The translations under genes and the position numbers were made by a program. From Vreelandella arcis (lineage in GTDB: Bacteria; Pseudomonadota; Gammaproteobacteria; Pseudomonadales; Halomonadaceae): 64,000 nucleotides of DNA. Within the stretch, counting starts at the first letter, position 1, and every line of letters starts with the position of its first letter. Positions 10,753 through 19,354 of this stretch are shown in pieces. Below the pieces are notes generated by a model, which searched no databases, was not told where the DNA came from, and worked only from the letters and a program-made list of their open reading frames with translations. The DNA is taken from positions 202,127 through 266,126 of the forward strand of contig NZ_FNII01000007.1 in assembly GCF_900103865.1 (NCBI RefSeq), given 5' to 3'.

Positions 10753-11985
10753 TCACTCGTCGTTATCGAGCAGGTGGCAGGTGCTGTCTTCCAACGGCTG
10801 GAAGGCCTCTTCACCGGGGATGGTGGTGACCAGGCGCAGATAGTCGTAGTCGTACTCGGACTCATCGGGTGCCTTGACTTCCCACAGGTACTGGTCGTGA
10901 ACCATCCGGCCATTCGGGCGGATGTGGCCGCCTTTGGCGAAGAAGTCGTTGATTTCCAATTCGCGCATCTGCTTGGAAACGGCATCCGGGTCATCGCTGC
11001 CGGCGGCCTCTATAGCGTTGAGGTAGTGCATGGTGGAGGAATAGTTACCGGCCTGTGCCATGTTGGGCATACGTCCGGTGCGCTCGTAGAAGCGCTCTGA
11101 GAACTCACGTGTCTCCTCGTTGGCATCCCAGTAGAAGGCATTGGTCAGCAGCAGACCCTGGGCGGTCTCCAGGCCGAGGCTTTCAATGTCGTCGTACCAC
11201 AGCAGCAGCGCGGCCGGACGTTGATCTGGTGAAACACCAAACTCGGATAGCGCATTGATAGCGTTGATGGCATCGGCGCCAGTGGAGGCAATGCCGATGA
11301 TCTCAGCCCCCGAGGCTTGGGCCTGCAAGGCATAGGACGAGAAGTCGGTAGTATTCAACGGATGGCGAGCGGCACCCAGCACTTCGCCACCAGCTTCACG
11401 CACTACTTCTGAGACCTGCTCTTCCAAGCCAACGCCGAAAGCAAAATCAACGGTCAGGAAAAACCAGGTGTCGCCACCGTCCTCGACGATCGACTTGCCG
11501 GTGCCGTGGGCCAGCGAGTGGGCATCGTAGGTATAGTGGGTCACGTAGGGCGAGCAGTACTCGTTGGTTAGCCCAATATTGGAAGACGAGTTGACGATGG
11601 CATGGCGCTGGCGTTCATCAGCGACCGCGGCCACCGCCAAGGCGACCCCGGAATTGGACAGGTCATTGATCATGTCGACCCCTTCGCTGTCGTACCATTC
11701 CCGGGCGCGGCTGGCACCGGTATCGGCGCGATTGCGATGATCACCGTAGGTGACTTCAATAGGCACGCCACCGACCTCGCCGCCGAAATCTTCGACCGCC
11801 ATGCGTACCGCCTCGACCGCCGCTTCGCCCGAGAGATCTGTATAGATACCGGACATATCGGTCAGCACGCCGATTCGCACTACGTCGTCGGAAAAACCAT
11901 TGCTTGCCATGGCACTGCAAGCGGTACCCATGGCAAGTGCTGCGGACGATAAAGCGATGGCTTTGATGGGGGACTTGGCTGACAT
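10753..11985 (-). CDS. Periplasmic Liv-type substrate-binding protein (importer 2)
   Basis: 410-aa type I periplasmic binding protein. Signal peptide about residues 1-28 (hydrophobic AIALSSAALAMGTACSAMAS), then VVRIGVLTDMSGIYTDLSG, the diagnostic start of the mature domain, and DHRNRADTGASRAREWYDSEGVD in the hinge strand. Long Liv-like proteins of this type often bind amides, urea-like compounds or aromatic acids, but the ligand cannot be fixed. It is the first gene of the minus-strand operon and lies divergent from the AraC gene, with 115 bases shared as regulatory region. Confidence 0.9.
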   Translation of the reverse strand: MSAKSPIKAIALSSAALAMGTACSAMASNGFSDDVVRIGVLTDMSGIYTDLSGEAAVEAVRMAVEDFGGEVGGVPIEVTYGDHRNRADTGASRAREWYDSEGVDMINDLSNSGVALAVAAVADERQRHAIVNSSSNIGLTNEYCSPYVTHYTYDAHSLAHGTGKSIVEDGGDTWFFLTVDFAFGVGLEEQVSEVVREAGGEVLGAARHPLNTTDFSSYALQAQASGAEIIGIASTGADAINAINALSEFGVSPDQRPAALLLWYDDIESLGLETAQGLLLTNAFYWDANEETREFSERFYERTGRMPNMAQAGNYSSTMHYLNAIEAAGSDDPDAVSKQMRELEINDFFAKGGHIRPNGRMVHDQYLWEVKAPDESEYDYDYLRLVTTIPGEEAFQPLEDSTCHLLDNDE

Positions 11986-12100
11986 ATTAATCTCCTATGC
12001 TCGTTTAGAGCTGTTGTTATAGTTGGAGTTGTAAGAACGCTTTGTTATGTGTTGTCGAGTGTTGCTGTTATAAGTAAGGGCTAAAAAGAGTGATTCCGCC
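11986..12100. promoter_or_regulatory. Divergent control region with three TTGTTAT-type repeats
   Basis: This AT-rich 115-base gap lies between the divergent AraC gene and the 12-gene operon. TTGTTAT occurs at 12014-12020 and 12042-12048, and a CTGTTAT variant at 12065-12071, spaced 28 and 23 bases. Direct repeats two to three helical turns apart are typical of AraC-family half-sites. Assignment to the neighbouring regulator is inference. Confidence 0.4.
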
Positions 12101-12946
12101 ATGTCGTCAGAACACGACTACCTGTCTGAAACCCACATTGTGGGCGACGATACTCAACAATGGATCGTGCGCGTAGACGATTGCCAAGCGCTGCGCGAAC
12201 GACATATCTCCCACGTTGGCGTGGGGGATGCCGCTGTGCCCTATCGCATTGTGCGTACACGGCTCAGCGGTGCTTATATTCACGGCTCGTTGGGCGGCGA
12301 GGGGCGCATGCTGCTCGATGGAGGCTGGTGCACCATGCGCCGTAACATGACGTCCTTCGCTCCGGCGCATGGTCTGCACGCCTTTCATGCCGTGCCGGGC
12401 AGTCGTTGGCAATACTGCTGGGTGCGCTATCTGCCCAGTGCGCCGCGCTCGGTGGTGGGTACCATCGCGCCGATCATGCAACACTTCGACCCCGAGCCGT
12501 TGAAACACGCCATTCTGGGGCTCTACAGCGAGGTGTTTAGCGGTCAGGGCGATGCTGCCAGCTGCGCGATGTGGGGCGATACCATCGAGCGCTATATCGC
12601 GCGCTTCGCCGATCCCTGGCGTCGCGATACGCGTATCGTCGCGGTGTTTGACGCGGTGATTCCCACCTTGGAAAAGCACTGGACCATCGAGGAAATGGCC
12701 GAGATTGCCCACGTCAGTAGCGAGCATCTGCGCCGTATTAGCCGCAAGGTATTCGGCCGTAGCCCCATGCAGCAGTTGACCCAACTGCGCATGCAGCACG
12801 CTGCCCACCTATTGGCTACCAGCAGCCTGCCGGTGGAAGAGATTGCCGTGCGGGTCGGCTACCAGAGCCCGTTCGCTTTCTCCAAAACCTTCAAGCGTAT
12901 GAAAGGCGTCTCGCCGTCGCACTTTCGCCATCATTCTCGTGAATAA
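12101..12946 (+). CDS. AraC-family transcriptional regulator
   Basis: 281 aa. The N-terminal about 170 residues form a cupin-like ligand domain (GRMLLDGGWCTMRRNMTSFAPAH region); the C-terminal about 100 residues carry two helix-turn-helix motifs, the first around EEMAEIAHVSSEHLRRISRK and the second EEIAVRVGYQSPFAFSKTFKR, ending with the conserved GVSPSHFR. Divergent from the Liv/TIM-barrel operon and convergent with livF2, it is the obvious candidate regulator of both operon parts, probably activating in response to the imported compound or a product. Confidence 0.9.
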   Translation: MSSEHDYLSETHIVGDDTQQWIVRVDDCQALRERHISHVGVGDAAVPYRIVRTRLSGAYIHGSLGGEGRMLLDGGWCTMRRNMTSFAPAHGLHAFHAVPGSRWQYCWVRYLPSAPRSVVGTIAPIMQHFDPEPLKHAILGLYSEVFSGQGDAASCAMWGDTIERYIARFADPWRRDTRIVAVFDAVIPTLEKHWTIEEMAEIAHVSSEHLRRISRKVFGRSPMQQLTQLRMQHAAHLLATSSLPVEEIAVRVGYQSPFAFSKTFKRMKGVSPSHFRHHSRE

Positions 12947-12965
12947 CACTAGGTTAGATGGCAGC

Positions 12966-13694
12966 TTAAACGCCGAGGCGAGCCAGTAAGGCATCGGCGT
13001 TCTGCTCGATGCTTTCCCGGTCATACCGGTCGACCACCTGGCCATGGTCGACCAGATAATGATGATCGGCCACTGACATCGCAAAGCGCAGGTTCTGCTC
13101 CACCAGCAGGATGGTATAACCCTGTGCTTTGAGGTGAAGAATAGTGTCGCCAATTTGCTCGACGATCGCCGGGGCCAGGCCCTCGGTGGGCTCATCGAGC
13201 AGCAGTAGCCGAGCGCCGGTGCGCAGGATGCGGCCAATCGCCAACATCTGCTGCTCACCGCCGGAGAGTTTGGAGCCGGGGCTGTGCAAACGTTCGCGTA
13301 GGTTGGGAAACAGCTCAAGAATTTGGTCGGTGGTAAGACCGTTTGAATTGATGCGCCGTGGCAGTTCAATGTTTTCTCGCACGTCCAGAGTGGCGTAGAT
13401 GCCCCGATCCTCGGGGCAGAACGCCACGCCCTGGCGGGCAATCTGGAAGGGGCGTTGGGTGATAGTCTCAACGCCCTGCACGGTAATGCTGCCCTGGCGG
13501 CGTGGCACGATGCCCATTATCGACTTCAGAGTGGTGGATTTACCGGCACCATTGCGCCCCAGTAAGGTCACTACCTGGCCTTCGGGCACATCAAAATCAA
13601 TACCGTGGAGCACGTGACTCTCGCCATACCAGGCGTTAAGGCCTTGAATACTAAGCATCGGTGATGCGTATTGTTCGAGGGCTTGCTCAGCCAT
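12966..13694 (-). CDS. livF: Branched-chain-type ABC transporter ATPase LivF (importer 2)
   Basis: 242-aa ATPase: Walker A GRNGAGKS near residues 46-53, signature LSGGEQQM, Walker B LLLLDEPTEG, and the LivF C-terminus. It overlaps livG2 by 8 bases. Together with livG2 it supplies the ATPases for the permeases at 8796-10672, from which it is separated by the AraC gene on the other strand. It must therefore be transcribed from its own promoter upstream of livG2. Confidence 0.93.
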   Translation of the reverse strand: MAEQALEQYASPMLSIQGLNAWYGESHVLHGIDFDVPEGQVVTLLGRNGAGKSTTLKSIMGIVPRRQGSITVQGVETITQRPFQIARQGVAFCPEDRGIYATLDVRENIELPRRINSNGLTTDQILELFPNLRERLHSPGSKLSGGEQQMLAIGRILRTGARLLLLDEPTEGLAPAIVEQIGDTILHLKAQGYTILLVEQNLRFAMSVADHHYLVDHGQVVDRYDRESIEQNADALLARLGV

Positions 13695-14442
13695 GGGTAG
13701 CCCCTCCGATATAGGATTCGATGACCCGTGGATCGTTGGACACCGTGGCGTAGTCGCCTTCCACCAGTACCTCGCCGCGTGCTAGTACGGTGATGCGGTC
13801 GCACAGCTCAGCCACCACGCCAAGGTTATGTTCCACCATCAATACGGTGCGTCCGGCGGCAACGCGGCGAATTAAGTCAGCTGTCCGGCTGACGTCTTCG
13901 GTGCCCATCCCAGCGAGGGGTTCGTCAAGCAGCATCACTTGTGGGTCCAGCGCCAGGGTGGTGGCAAGTTCTAACGCGCGCTTGCGACCATAGGGTAGTT
14001 CTGCGGCGGGGGTGTCAATCGCATCGCTTAGGCCAACATCGTCGAGTAGTTGCTCAGCTCGCTGGCGCTGGTGGTCGAGGCGTCGATGCGAGGCCCAGAA
14101 GTCGTAAGACTCACCGCGCTGGCGCTGCAGGGCCAGTTTGACGTTCTCCAGTGCTGTTAGTCGGCCGAACACTGCCGAGATCTGGAACGAGCGCACCAGG
14201 CCCAGGCGGGCGATCTGATCCGATTTAAGAGAAGTGATATCGCGTCCCTTGAACAGGATGCGGCCGCTGGTGGGGCGCAAAAACTTGGTGAGTAGATTGA
14301 AGCAGGTGGTTTTGCCAGCGCCGTTGGCGCCGATCATGGCGTGAATAGTGCCTGGCAGCACCTGAAGTGATATGTCGTTGACCGCCCTGAACCCTTTGAA
14401 GCTTTTGGTCAGGCCGGTGGTCTCGATAATAGCCTCTGGCAT
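13687..14442 (-). CDS. livG: Branched-chain-type ABC transporter ATPase LivG (importer 2)
   Basis: 251-aa ATPase: Walker A GANGAGKT, relaxed signature LPYGRKR as in LivG proteins, Walker B VMLLDEPLAG. ATG at 14442 (MPEAIIETTGL) has a GGAGA ribosome site about 10 bases upstream and matches family N-termini; an in-frame start 15 codons upstream is less likely. First gene of a two-gene unit with livF2. Confidence 0.92.
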   Translation of the reverse strand: MPEAIIETTGLTKSFKGFRAVNDISLQVLPGTIHAMIGANGAGKTTCFNLLTKFLRPTSGRILFKGRDITSLKSDQIARLGLVRSFQISAVFGRLTALENVKLALQRQRGESYDFWASHRRLDHQRQRAEQLLDDVGLSDAIDTPAAELPYGRKRALELATTLALDPQVMLLDEPLAGMGTEDVSRTADLIRRVAAGRTVLMVEHNLGVVAELCDRITVLARGEVLVEGDYATVSNDPRVIESYIGGATHG

Positions 14443-14856
14443 CGCAGGCTTCTCCGTTTTTTTATCGTTATTGGTGCGTATCAGCAACCCGGCAGCATTA
14501 CCGAGCCGTATTGCCGAGCTATTCAGTTATGGTGCATCAATACACTGAATGCCATGACCACAGCGCACGACAGGCTATCTGAAACCCACATTGATACTAC
14601 CAGGTTGATTACTGATTAAGTTTTAACTTATTGAAAAATAGGCTGATTTTAACAAGCACTTGGCTGTAAGCAGACGCCGATATAATTGATTCAAGAAGCG
14701 GGCTAGGCTGTTGGGTATAGACTGGGTGGAGTAAAGGGGCAGAGGATCATTTGGAGGGATAAATACGCGATGGGCAAAGCAAGGGTAATGCCTAGTTAAG
14801 CCAACAGAAACACAACACCCGGCCGTGGCCGGGTGCGATCGAGCGTGAAGCCGTGA
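14443..14856. other. Intergenic region upstream of livG2
   Basis: This 414-base non-coding stretch separates livG2 from the phosphodiesterase gene; both are on the minus strand. It must hold the livG2 promoter, and A/T-rich patches occur around 14615-14660, but no convincing -35/-10 pair or open frame was recognised. A terminator hairpin for the phosphodiesterase gene lies at its right end. Confidence 0.5.
14804..14835 (-). terminator. Rho-independent-type terminator after the phosphodiesterase gene
   Basis: The GC-rich inverted repeat CACCCGGCC at 14816-14824 pairs with 14827-14835 (loop opens to about 4 bases). On the minus strand it is followed by a U-rich stretch (reverse of 14804-14815). 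It sits 21 bases past the stop at 14857. Confidence 0.65.
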
Positions 14857-15792
14857 TTAGTCGACAAGCTCCAGTAGGCGGTCGGGATAGTTGGTAAACA
14901 AACCGTTGGCGCCCATGTCCATCAAACGCTCCATTTCTTCGGTTTCGTTGATGGTATAAACATGCACCGGCAGGCCGTTTTCCTGTGCCTGACTGATAAA
15001 GTCGGCGTCAATGACCTGCCGACCGTCATAAATATAGTTGGTGCCAATGCCCACGGCGTAGTCGGCGACTGCCTGGAAGTCTTCATCGGTAATCTCAGAG
15101 GGCCCCGGCGTTACGTCCGTCCATTCCACCAGTTTCGAATTGTCTTCTTCGCTGGGGTAGTACCACACTAGCTGGATCAGCGGCACGTCGTCGTTAAGTT
15201 CCTGCACTTTCAACAGGCTATCCTGCTCGAAGGACTGCACCAGGACGCGACCGTTCTCGATCATGTCGTGCTCTTCCAGCTTTTCCACCAGGGCTTCTTC
15301 CAGGCCCGGGTTTAGCTGCGGCGACTTGGTCTCGATGTAGTAGCGGGCATCGTGACCAAAGTGCTCGAACAGCTCATCCAGGGTGAGCATCTGCGCCCCA
15401 GCAAAGTCATCGCTGGCGCTATCGGGGTTTGCCTCGTTGAACCAGGTGCCGGTATCCAGCGCTTTCAACTCTTCCAGGGTGTAGTCGTTGATCGCGCCTT
15501 CGCCGTCACTGGTGCGGTCGATGGTGTCATCATGAAACACCACCACTTCACCATCGGACGATAGCTGGGCGTCCAGCTCCAGGTAATCGACGTTCCACTC
15601 ATGGGCCATCTCAAAGGCCGCCATGGTGCTCTCCGGCGCGTGGCCGCTGGCGCCCCGGTGGGCGATGACTTGAAATTCTTCAAGATCTTTTAGCTGCTGC
15701 TCCAGTGGTGACATCTCTGCCAGCGCAGTAGTGCTGGCAGCACCAGCGAAAAGACCCAGTGACATTGCTGTGAATAGAGAATGACGTTGCAT
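14857..15792 (-). CDS. Glycerophosphodiester phosphodiesterase, secreted
   Basis: 311 aa with an N-terminal signal peptide (about residues 1-25, cut after ALA). The GDPD catalytic His-Arg pair is in VIAHRGASGHAPEST (H45, R46, metal-binding E54), followed by ELDAQLSSDGEVVVFHDDTIDRT with the second metal ligands and catalytic His. Single-domain length and export match periplasmic GlpQ, which releases sn-glycerol 3-phosphate from deacylated phospholipids. No glpT lies nearby, and the gene appears monocistronic with its own terminator. Confidence 0.9.
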   Translation of the reverse strand: MQRHSLFTAMSLGLFAGAASTTALAEMSPLEQQLKDLEEFQVIAHRGASGHAPESTMAAFEMAHEWNVDYLELDAQLSSDGEVVVFHDDTIDRTSDGEGAINDYTLEELKALDTGTWFNEANPDSASDDFAGAQMLTLDELFEHFGHDARYYIETKSPQLNPGLEEALVEKLEEHDMIENGRVLVQSFEQDSLLKVQELNDDVPLIQLVWYYPSEEDNSKLVEWTDVTPGPSEITDEDFQAVADYAVGIGTNYIYDGRQVIDADFISQAQENGLPVHVYTINETEEMERLMDMGANGLFTNYPDRLLELVD

Positions 15793-16003
15793 GGTAACTC
15801 CTTTATTTGAATGTCCGTTTAATAACCCTACCCGGTTTGAGAGGGTATTCCAAATGACGAACAGACAGCATAGTCGTGGGTGAGCCGGTTAGCGCACTTA
15901 CTTGGCTTATATTGTGAGCCTTTAGTGCTCTAGGCGATCCTGCAACTGCTAGTCTTGTGATGTTGTTAAGTCATCTAATCTACTGAGCAAATTGATATTC
16001 ATT

Positions 16004-17614
16004 ATGAGCAAAAATCCCCGTTGGCCAGCTACCATCACTTACTTTGTTGTTGCGCTTTTGATCGGCGTGGGGCTGGGTAGCGTGGTGCAAACACAGTTTA
16101 ATCTTGCCGCGTTGCAAGCCATGGGCGTTGAGATACCGATTGAGGTGAGGTTGACCACAACGTTGCAAGACTTGGCTAACTTCGCGCCGCTTTATGCGGT
16201 GCTGTTCTCGGTGGGTTTTGTGGTATCGCAAACGGCGGCGGTGCTGCTTTCCCGCTGGCTTGGGGGCAGGTTTCAAGCGATGTTATGCACAGGCGGTGCG
16301 GTCGTGGGGCTGTGGGCGACGCTATGGCTGGTCAATACCTTGGCTCCACCACCTACCTTGATTGCTGCTACGCGCGGCATCGCCGGGCTTGCCGCCATGC
16401 TGGCAACGGCAGGGATAGCAGGCTGGTTGTTTGCGCGGCTGCGCCAGCGGGCCGCAAACGCTAAACGCCCGCGCGGGTTTTCCGGCATGGCGGTTGTGCT
16501 GGGCGTTGGGTGCCTGGCCGCCGCGCCGGCTGTCGTTACCCAGCCAGCGCAGGCCCAGGAAGCACAGGCCGAACGCGCTTATCAAGTCGATGCCCTCGCC
16601 GAGGGGCTGGAGCATCCCTGGTCGCTGGCCTTTCTGCCGGACGGGCGCATGCTGATCACCGAACGCCCCGGGCGGCTGCGGCTGTTAAGCGCCGAAGGCG
16701 ACACGCTTGAGGCATCGCTCGGCGGCGTGCCCGAGGTGTTTGCCTCGGGCCAGGCGGGGCTTTTCGATGTGCTGCTCTCGCCCCAGTTTGAGGACGACCG
16801 GCAGCTGTATCTCAGCTATGCCTGCGGCAGCATTGACGCCAATCATACCTGCCTGGCGAAAGGCACGCTGGCGGACAACGGCCTGGAAGACGTCAGCGAA
16901 ATCTTTCGCGCCCAGCCCGCCAAGCAGGGCGCTGCCCACTTCGGCGGGCGTTTGGCCTGGCTGCCGGACGACACCCTGATTCTTACCCTGGGCGATGGCT
17001 TTGACTACCGCGAACAGGCGCAACAGCTGGAAAGCCACATCGGCAGTATTATGCGCCTGAACCCCGACGGCAGCGTGCCGGATGACAACCCCTTTGTGGA
17101 TCGCGACGACGCCCGGCCGGAAATCTACAGCTACGGCCACCGCAATGTTCAGGGGCTGGTCTTTGACGCCGACAATCAACGGCTGATCGCCCACGAACAC
17201 GGCCCGCGCGGCGGCGATGAAATCAATATCATCGAAGCGGGCAATAACTACGGCTGGCCAATCGCCACCGGCGGTGTGGATTACACTGGCGCCCTGGTCA
17301 CGCCATTCGAGGAGTACCCCGGCACTGAGCCGCCGCGACTGGAGTGGACGCCTTCCATTGCGCCCTCGGGCATGGCGCGCTACACCGGTGATCTGTTTCC
17401 AGCGTGGCAGGGCGACCTGCTCGTTGGCGCGCTGGTCAATAAAGAGGTTCGCCGCGTGCGCCTCTCGAGCGATGGCACCGCCGAGGACGTAGAAGGTCTG
17501 TTTGGGGAACTGGAAGAACGCATTCGGGATGTACGCGTAGGCCCGGACGGGGCGGTTTATCTACTCACCGATAGCGCTGATGGCAGGGTGCTGCGGGTAA
17601 CGCCTGCCGAATAG
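16004..17614 (+). CDS. Membrane-domain / PQQ-dependent sugar dehydrogenase fusion
   Basis: 536 aa. Residues 1-150 contain about four predicted transmembrane helices; a further hydrophobic stretch near 165-185 (MAVVLGVGCLAAAPAVV, then AQAQ) resembles an internal signal/anchor. From about 195 onward it is a six-bladed glucose/sorbosone dehydrogenase domain (LEHPWSLAFLPDGRMLITERPG, FDVLLSPQFEDD, YSYGHRNVQGL, HGPRGGDEINII). Asd/YliI-like aldose dehydrogenases are usually soluble periplasmic proteins of about 370 aa, so the N-terminal membrane module is an addition. ATG at 16004 is preferred to TTG at 15992. The gene stands alone; electron acceptor unknown. Confidence 0.88.
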   Translation: MSKNPRWPATITYFVVALLIGVGLGSVVQTQFNLAALQAMGVEIPIEVRLTTTLQDLANFAPLYAVLFSVGFVVSQTAAVLLSRWLGGRFQAMLCTGGAVVGLWATLWLVNTLAPPPTLIAATRGIAGLAAMLATAGIAGWLFARLRQRAANAKRPRGFSGMAVVLGVGCLAAAPAVVTQPAQAQEAQAERAYQVDALAEGLEHPWSLAFLPDGRMLITERPGRLRLLSAEGDTLEASLGGVPEVFASGQAGLFDVLLSPQFEDDRQLYLSYACGSIDANHTCLAKGTLADNGLEDVSEIFRAQPAKQGAAHFGGRLAWLPDDTLILTLGDGFDYREQAQQLESHIGSIMRLNPDGSVPDDNPFVDRDDARPEIYSYGHRNVQGLVFDADNQRLIAHEHGPRGGDEINIIEAGNNYGWPIATGGVDYTGALVTPFEEYPGTEPPRLEWTPSIAPSGMARYTGDLFPAWQGDLLVGALVNKEVRRVRLSSDGTAEDVEGLFGELEERIRDVRVGPDGAVYLLTDSADGRVLRVTPAE

Positions 17615-17642
17615 GTAACCGCAGGCGTTATCCGTCCGAGTT

Positions 17643-19334
17643 CTATATTTTTGCCGGGGAGGCTAGTCTCTGCTGATCCTCCCACCCGTCGGCGAAATAT
17701 ACCTTCGCTTGTGAGGGGGGAAGGAGCTCCCGGCCCAGGATATGATCCGCCGCCTTTTCGGCGATCATGATCGTGGGGGCGTTGATATTGCCATTGGTGA
17801 CCGTCGGCATGATGGACGAATCCACGACGCGCAGATGGTTCACGCCGCGCACACGGCACTCCGTGTCCACCACCGCCATGTCATCTTCCCCCATGCGGCA
17901 CGTACCGCAGGGGTGGTAGGCGGTCTCGGCGGTTTTGGCGAGCCAATCGTCGATTTCGTCATCGGTCTGCACGTTCTTTCCCGGAGAGACTTCTTCGCCG
18001 CGGAAGGGATCGAAAGCGGATTGCTCGAAGAGCTCGCGGGTAAGGCGTAACCCGTCCCGGTAGGCCTGTTTGTCGGCTTCCTCGGCAAGATAATTGAACA
18101 GCATCCGAGGTGGGTCGGCCGGGTCTGCGGAACGCAGCCAGACACGGCCACGGCTTTGGGGTTTGTTGTGGCCCAGGTGCGCCTGGAAGCCGTGCCCCTT
18201 AACCGCGCTGGAGCCGTCATAGGCAATGGCGCCAGCGAGAAAATGATACTGCAGGTCAGGCCACTTCAGACCGGCCCGGCTGCGGATATAGCCGTTGGAT
18301 TCGAACTGGTTGCTCGCTCCCAGCCCTGTTTTGGTGAGTAGCCACCGGGCACCGATCCAGCCCTGGGCGACGGGGTTAAGCCAGCCGTTGAGCGTGATCT
18401 TTTGCGTGCAGCGCCGCTGAACCCAGACTTCGAGATGGTCCTGGAGGTTCTCGCCGACACCGGGCAGATCCTGCACCACGTCAATACCGTGCTCACGCAG
18501 TTGCGCCGCCGGGCCGATGCCGGAGAGCATCAGCAGCTTAGGCGAGTTGAAGGCACTGGCCGAGACGATGACTTCCTTACGCGCGCGAACCCGCACTGTC
18601 TGGTCGCGTTGCTGATACTCCACGCCGACAGCGGTCTGGCCGTCCATGATCACGCGTTGGGTCAACGCATGCATTTCCAGGTGGAGGTTGTCGCGCTTGA
18701 GCGCGGGCTTGAGGTACGCATTCGCTGTCGATGCGCGCACGCCGTTGCGTACGGTCATGTCCATGCGGCAGAAACCTTCCTGACGGTAGCCATTGTAGTC
18801 ATCGGTCTTGCCGTAACCTGCCTGTTCCCCCGCTTCGATAAACGCGCGGTAAAGCGGGTTGCGCATATTGTTGCCGTTGGAAATACCCACCGGGCCGCCG
18901 GTACTTCGGTAGTCATCGGCACCGTAGATGCAGTCCTCGGCCCGTTTGAAATAGGGCAAGACATCGGCGTAGCTCCAGCCTCGTGCGCCGAGCTCGGCCC
19001 ATTCATCGAAATCGCCTGCGCAGCCGCGAACATACGCCATGCCGTTGATCGACGAGGAGCCGCCGATCACCTTACCCCGCGCCTGATGGAGAGAGCGGTG
19101 GTTCAGCCCAGGCTCCTCTTCGGTGTACAGGCCCCAGTCGAAGCGCGGCTTATTCAGTGGAATGGAAAAGGCGATTGGCATCTGGATAAAAACGGAATTG
19201 TCCTTGCCACCGTATTCCAGTACCAATACCTGATGATCACCGTCTTCGCTCAACCGGTCTGCCAGCACGGAGCCGGCTGAGCCGGCACCCACGATGACGT
19301 AATCGAATTCCCGATCGAAGTCTTGTGCGCTCAT
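17643..19334 (-). CDS. betA: Choline dehydrogenase
   Basis: 563-aa GMC-family flavoprotein oxidising choline to betaine aldehyde. FAD-binding VGAGSAGSVLADRL lies near residues 15-28, the GMC signature GGSSSINGMAYVRG near 92-105, and the catalytic His is in HPCGTCRMG near the C-terminus. Length matches BetA. It lies 20 bases downstream of betT, so uptake and first oxidation are co-transcribed. BetB (betaine aldehyde dehydrogenase) and BetI are not in the window. BetA can also carry out the second step to glycine betaine. Confidence 0.95.
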   Translation of the reverse strand: MSAQDFDREFDYVIVGAGSAGSVLADRLSEDGDHQVLVLEYGGKDNSVFIQMPIAFSIPLNKPRFDWGLYTEEEPGLNHRSLHQARGKVIGGSSSINGMAYVRGCAGDFDEWAELGARGWSYADVLPYFKRAEDCIYGADDYRSTGGPVGISNGNNMRNPLYRAFIEAGEQAGYGKTDDYNGYRQEGFCRMDMTVRNGVRASTANAYLKPALKRDNLHLEMHALTQRVIMDGQTAVGVEYQQRDQTVRVRARKEVIVSASAFNSPKLLMLSGIGPAAQLREHGIDVVQDLPGVGENLQDHLEVWVQRRCTQKITLNGWLNPVAQGWIGARWLLTKTGLGASNQFESNGYIRSRAGLKWPDLQYHFLAGAIAYDGSSAVKGHGFQAHLGHNKPQSRGRVWLRSADPADPPRMLFNYLAEEADKQAYRDGLRLTRELFEQSAFDPFRGEEVSPGKNVQTDDEIDDWLAKTAETAYHPCGTCRMGEDDMAVVDTECRVRGVNHLRVVDSSIMPTVTNGNINAPTIMIAEKAADHILGRELLPPSQAKVYFADGWEDQQRLASPAKI

Positions 19335-19354
19335 GGTCTGCTCCCTGCTTGGGT

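Noticed and set aside
12107..12808. Long open frame antisense to the AraC gene
   Set aside because: No ribosome site or family pattern; the AraC domains on the plus strand explain the region.
17598..17630. Terminator after the sugar dehydrogenase gene
   Set aside because: A 10-bp stem TAACGCCTGC/GCAGGCGTTA exists but overlaps the stop codon and the T-rich stretch is 15 bases away.
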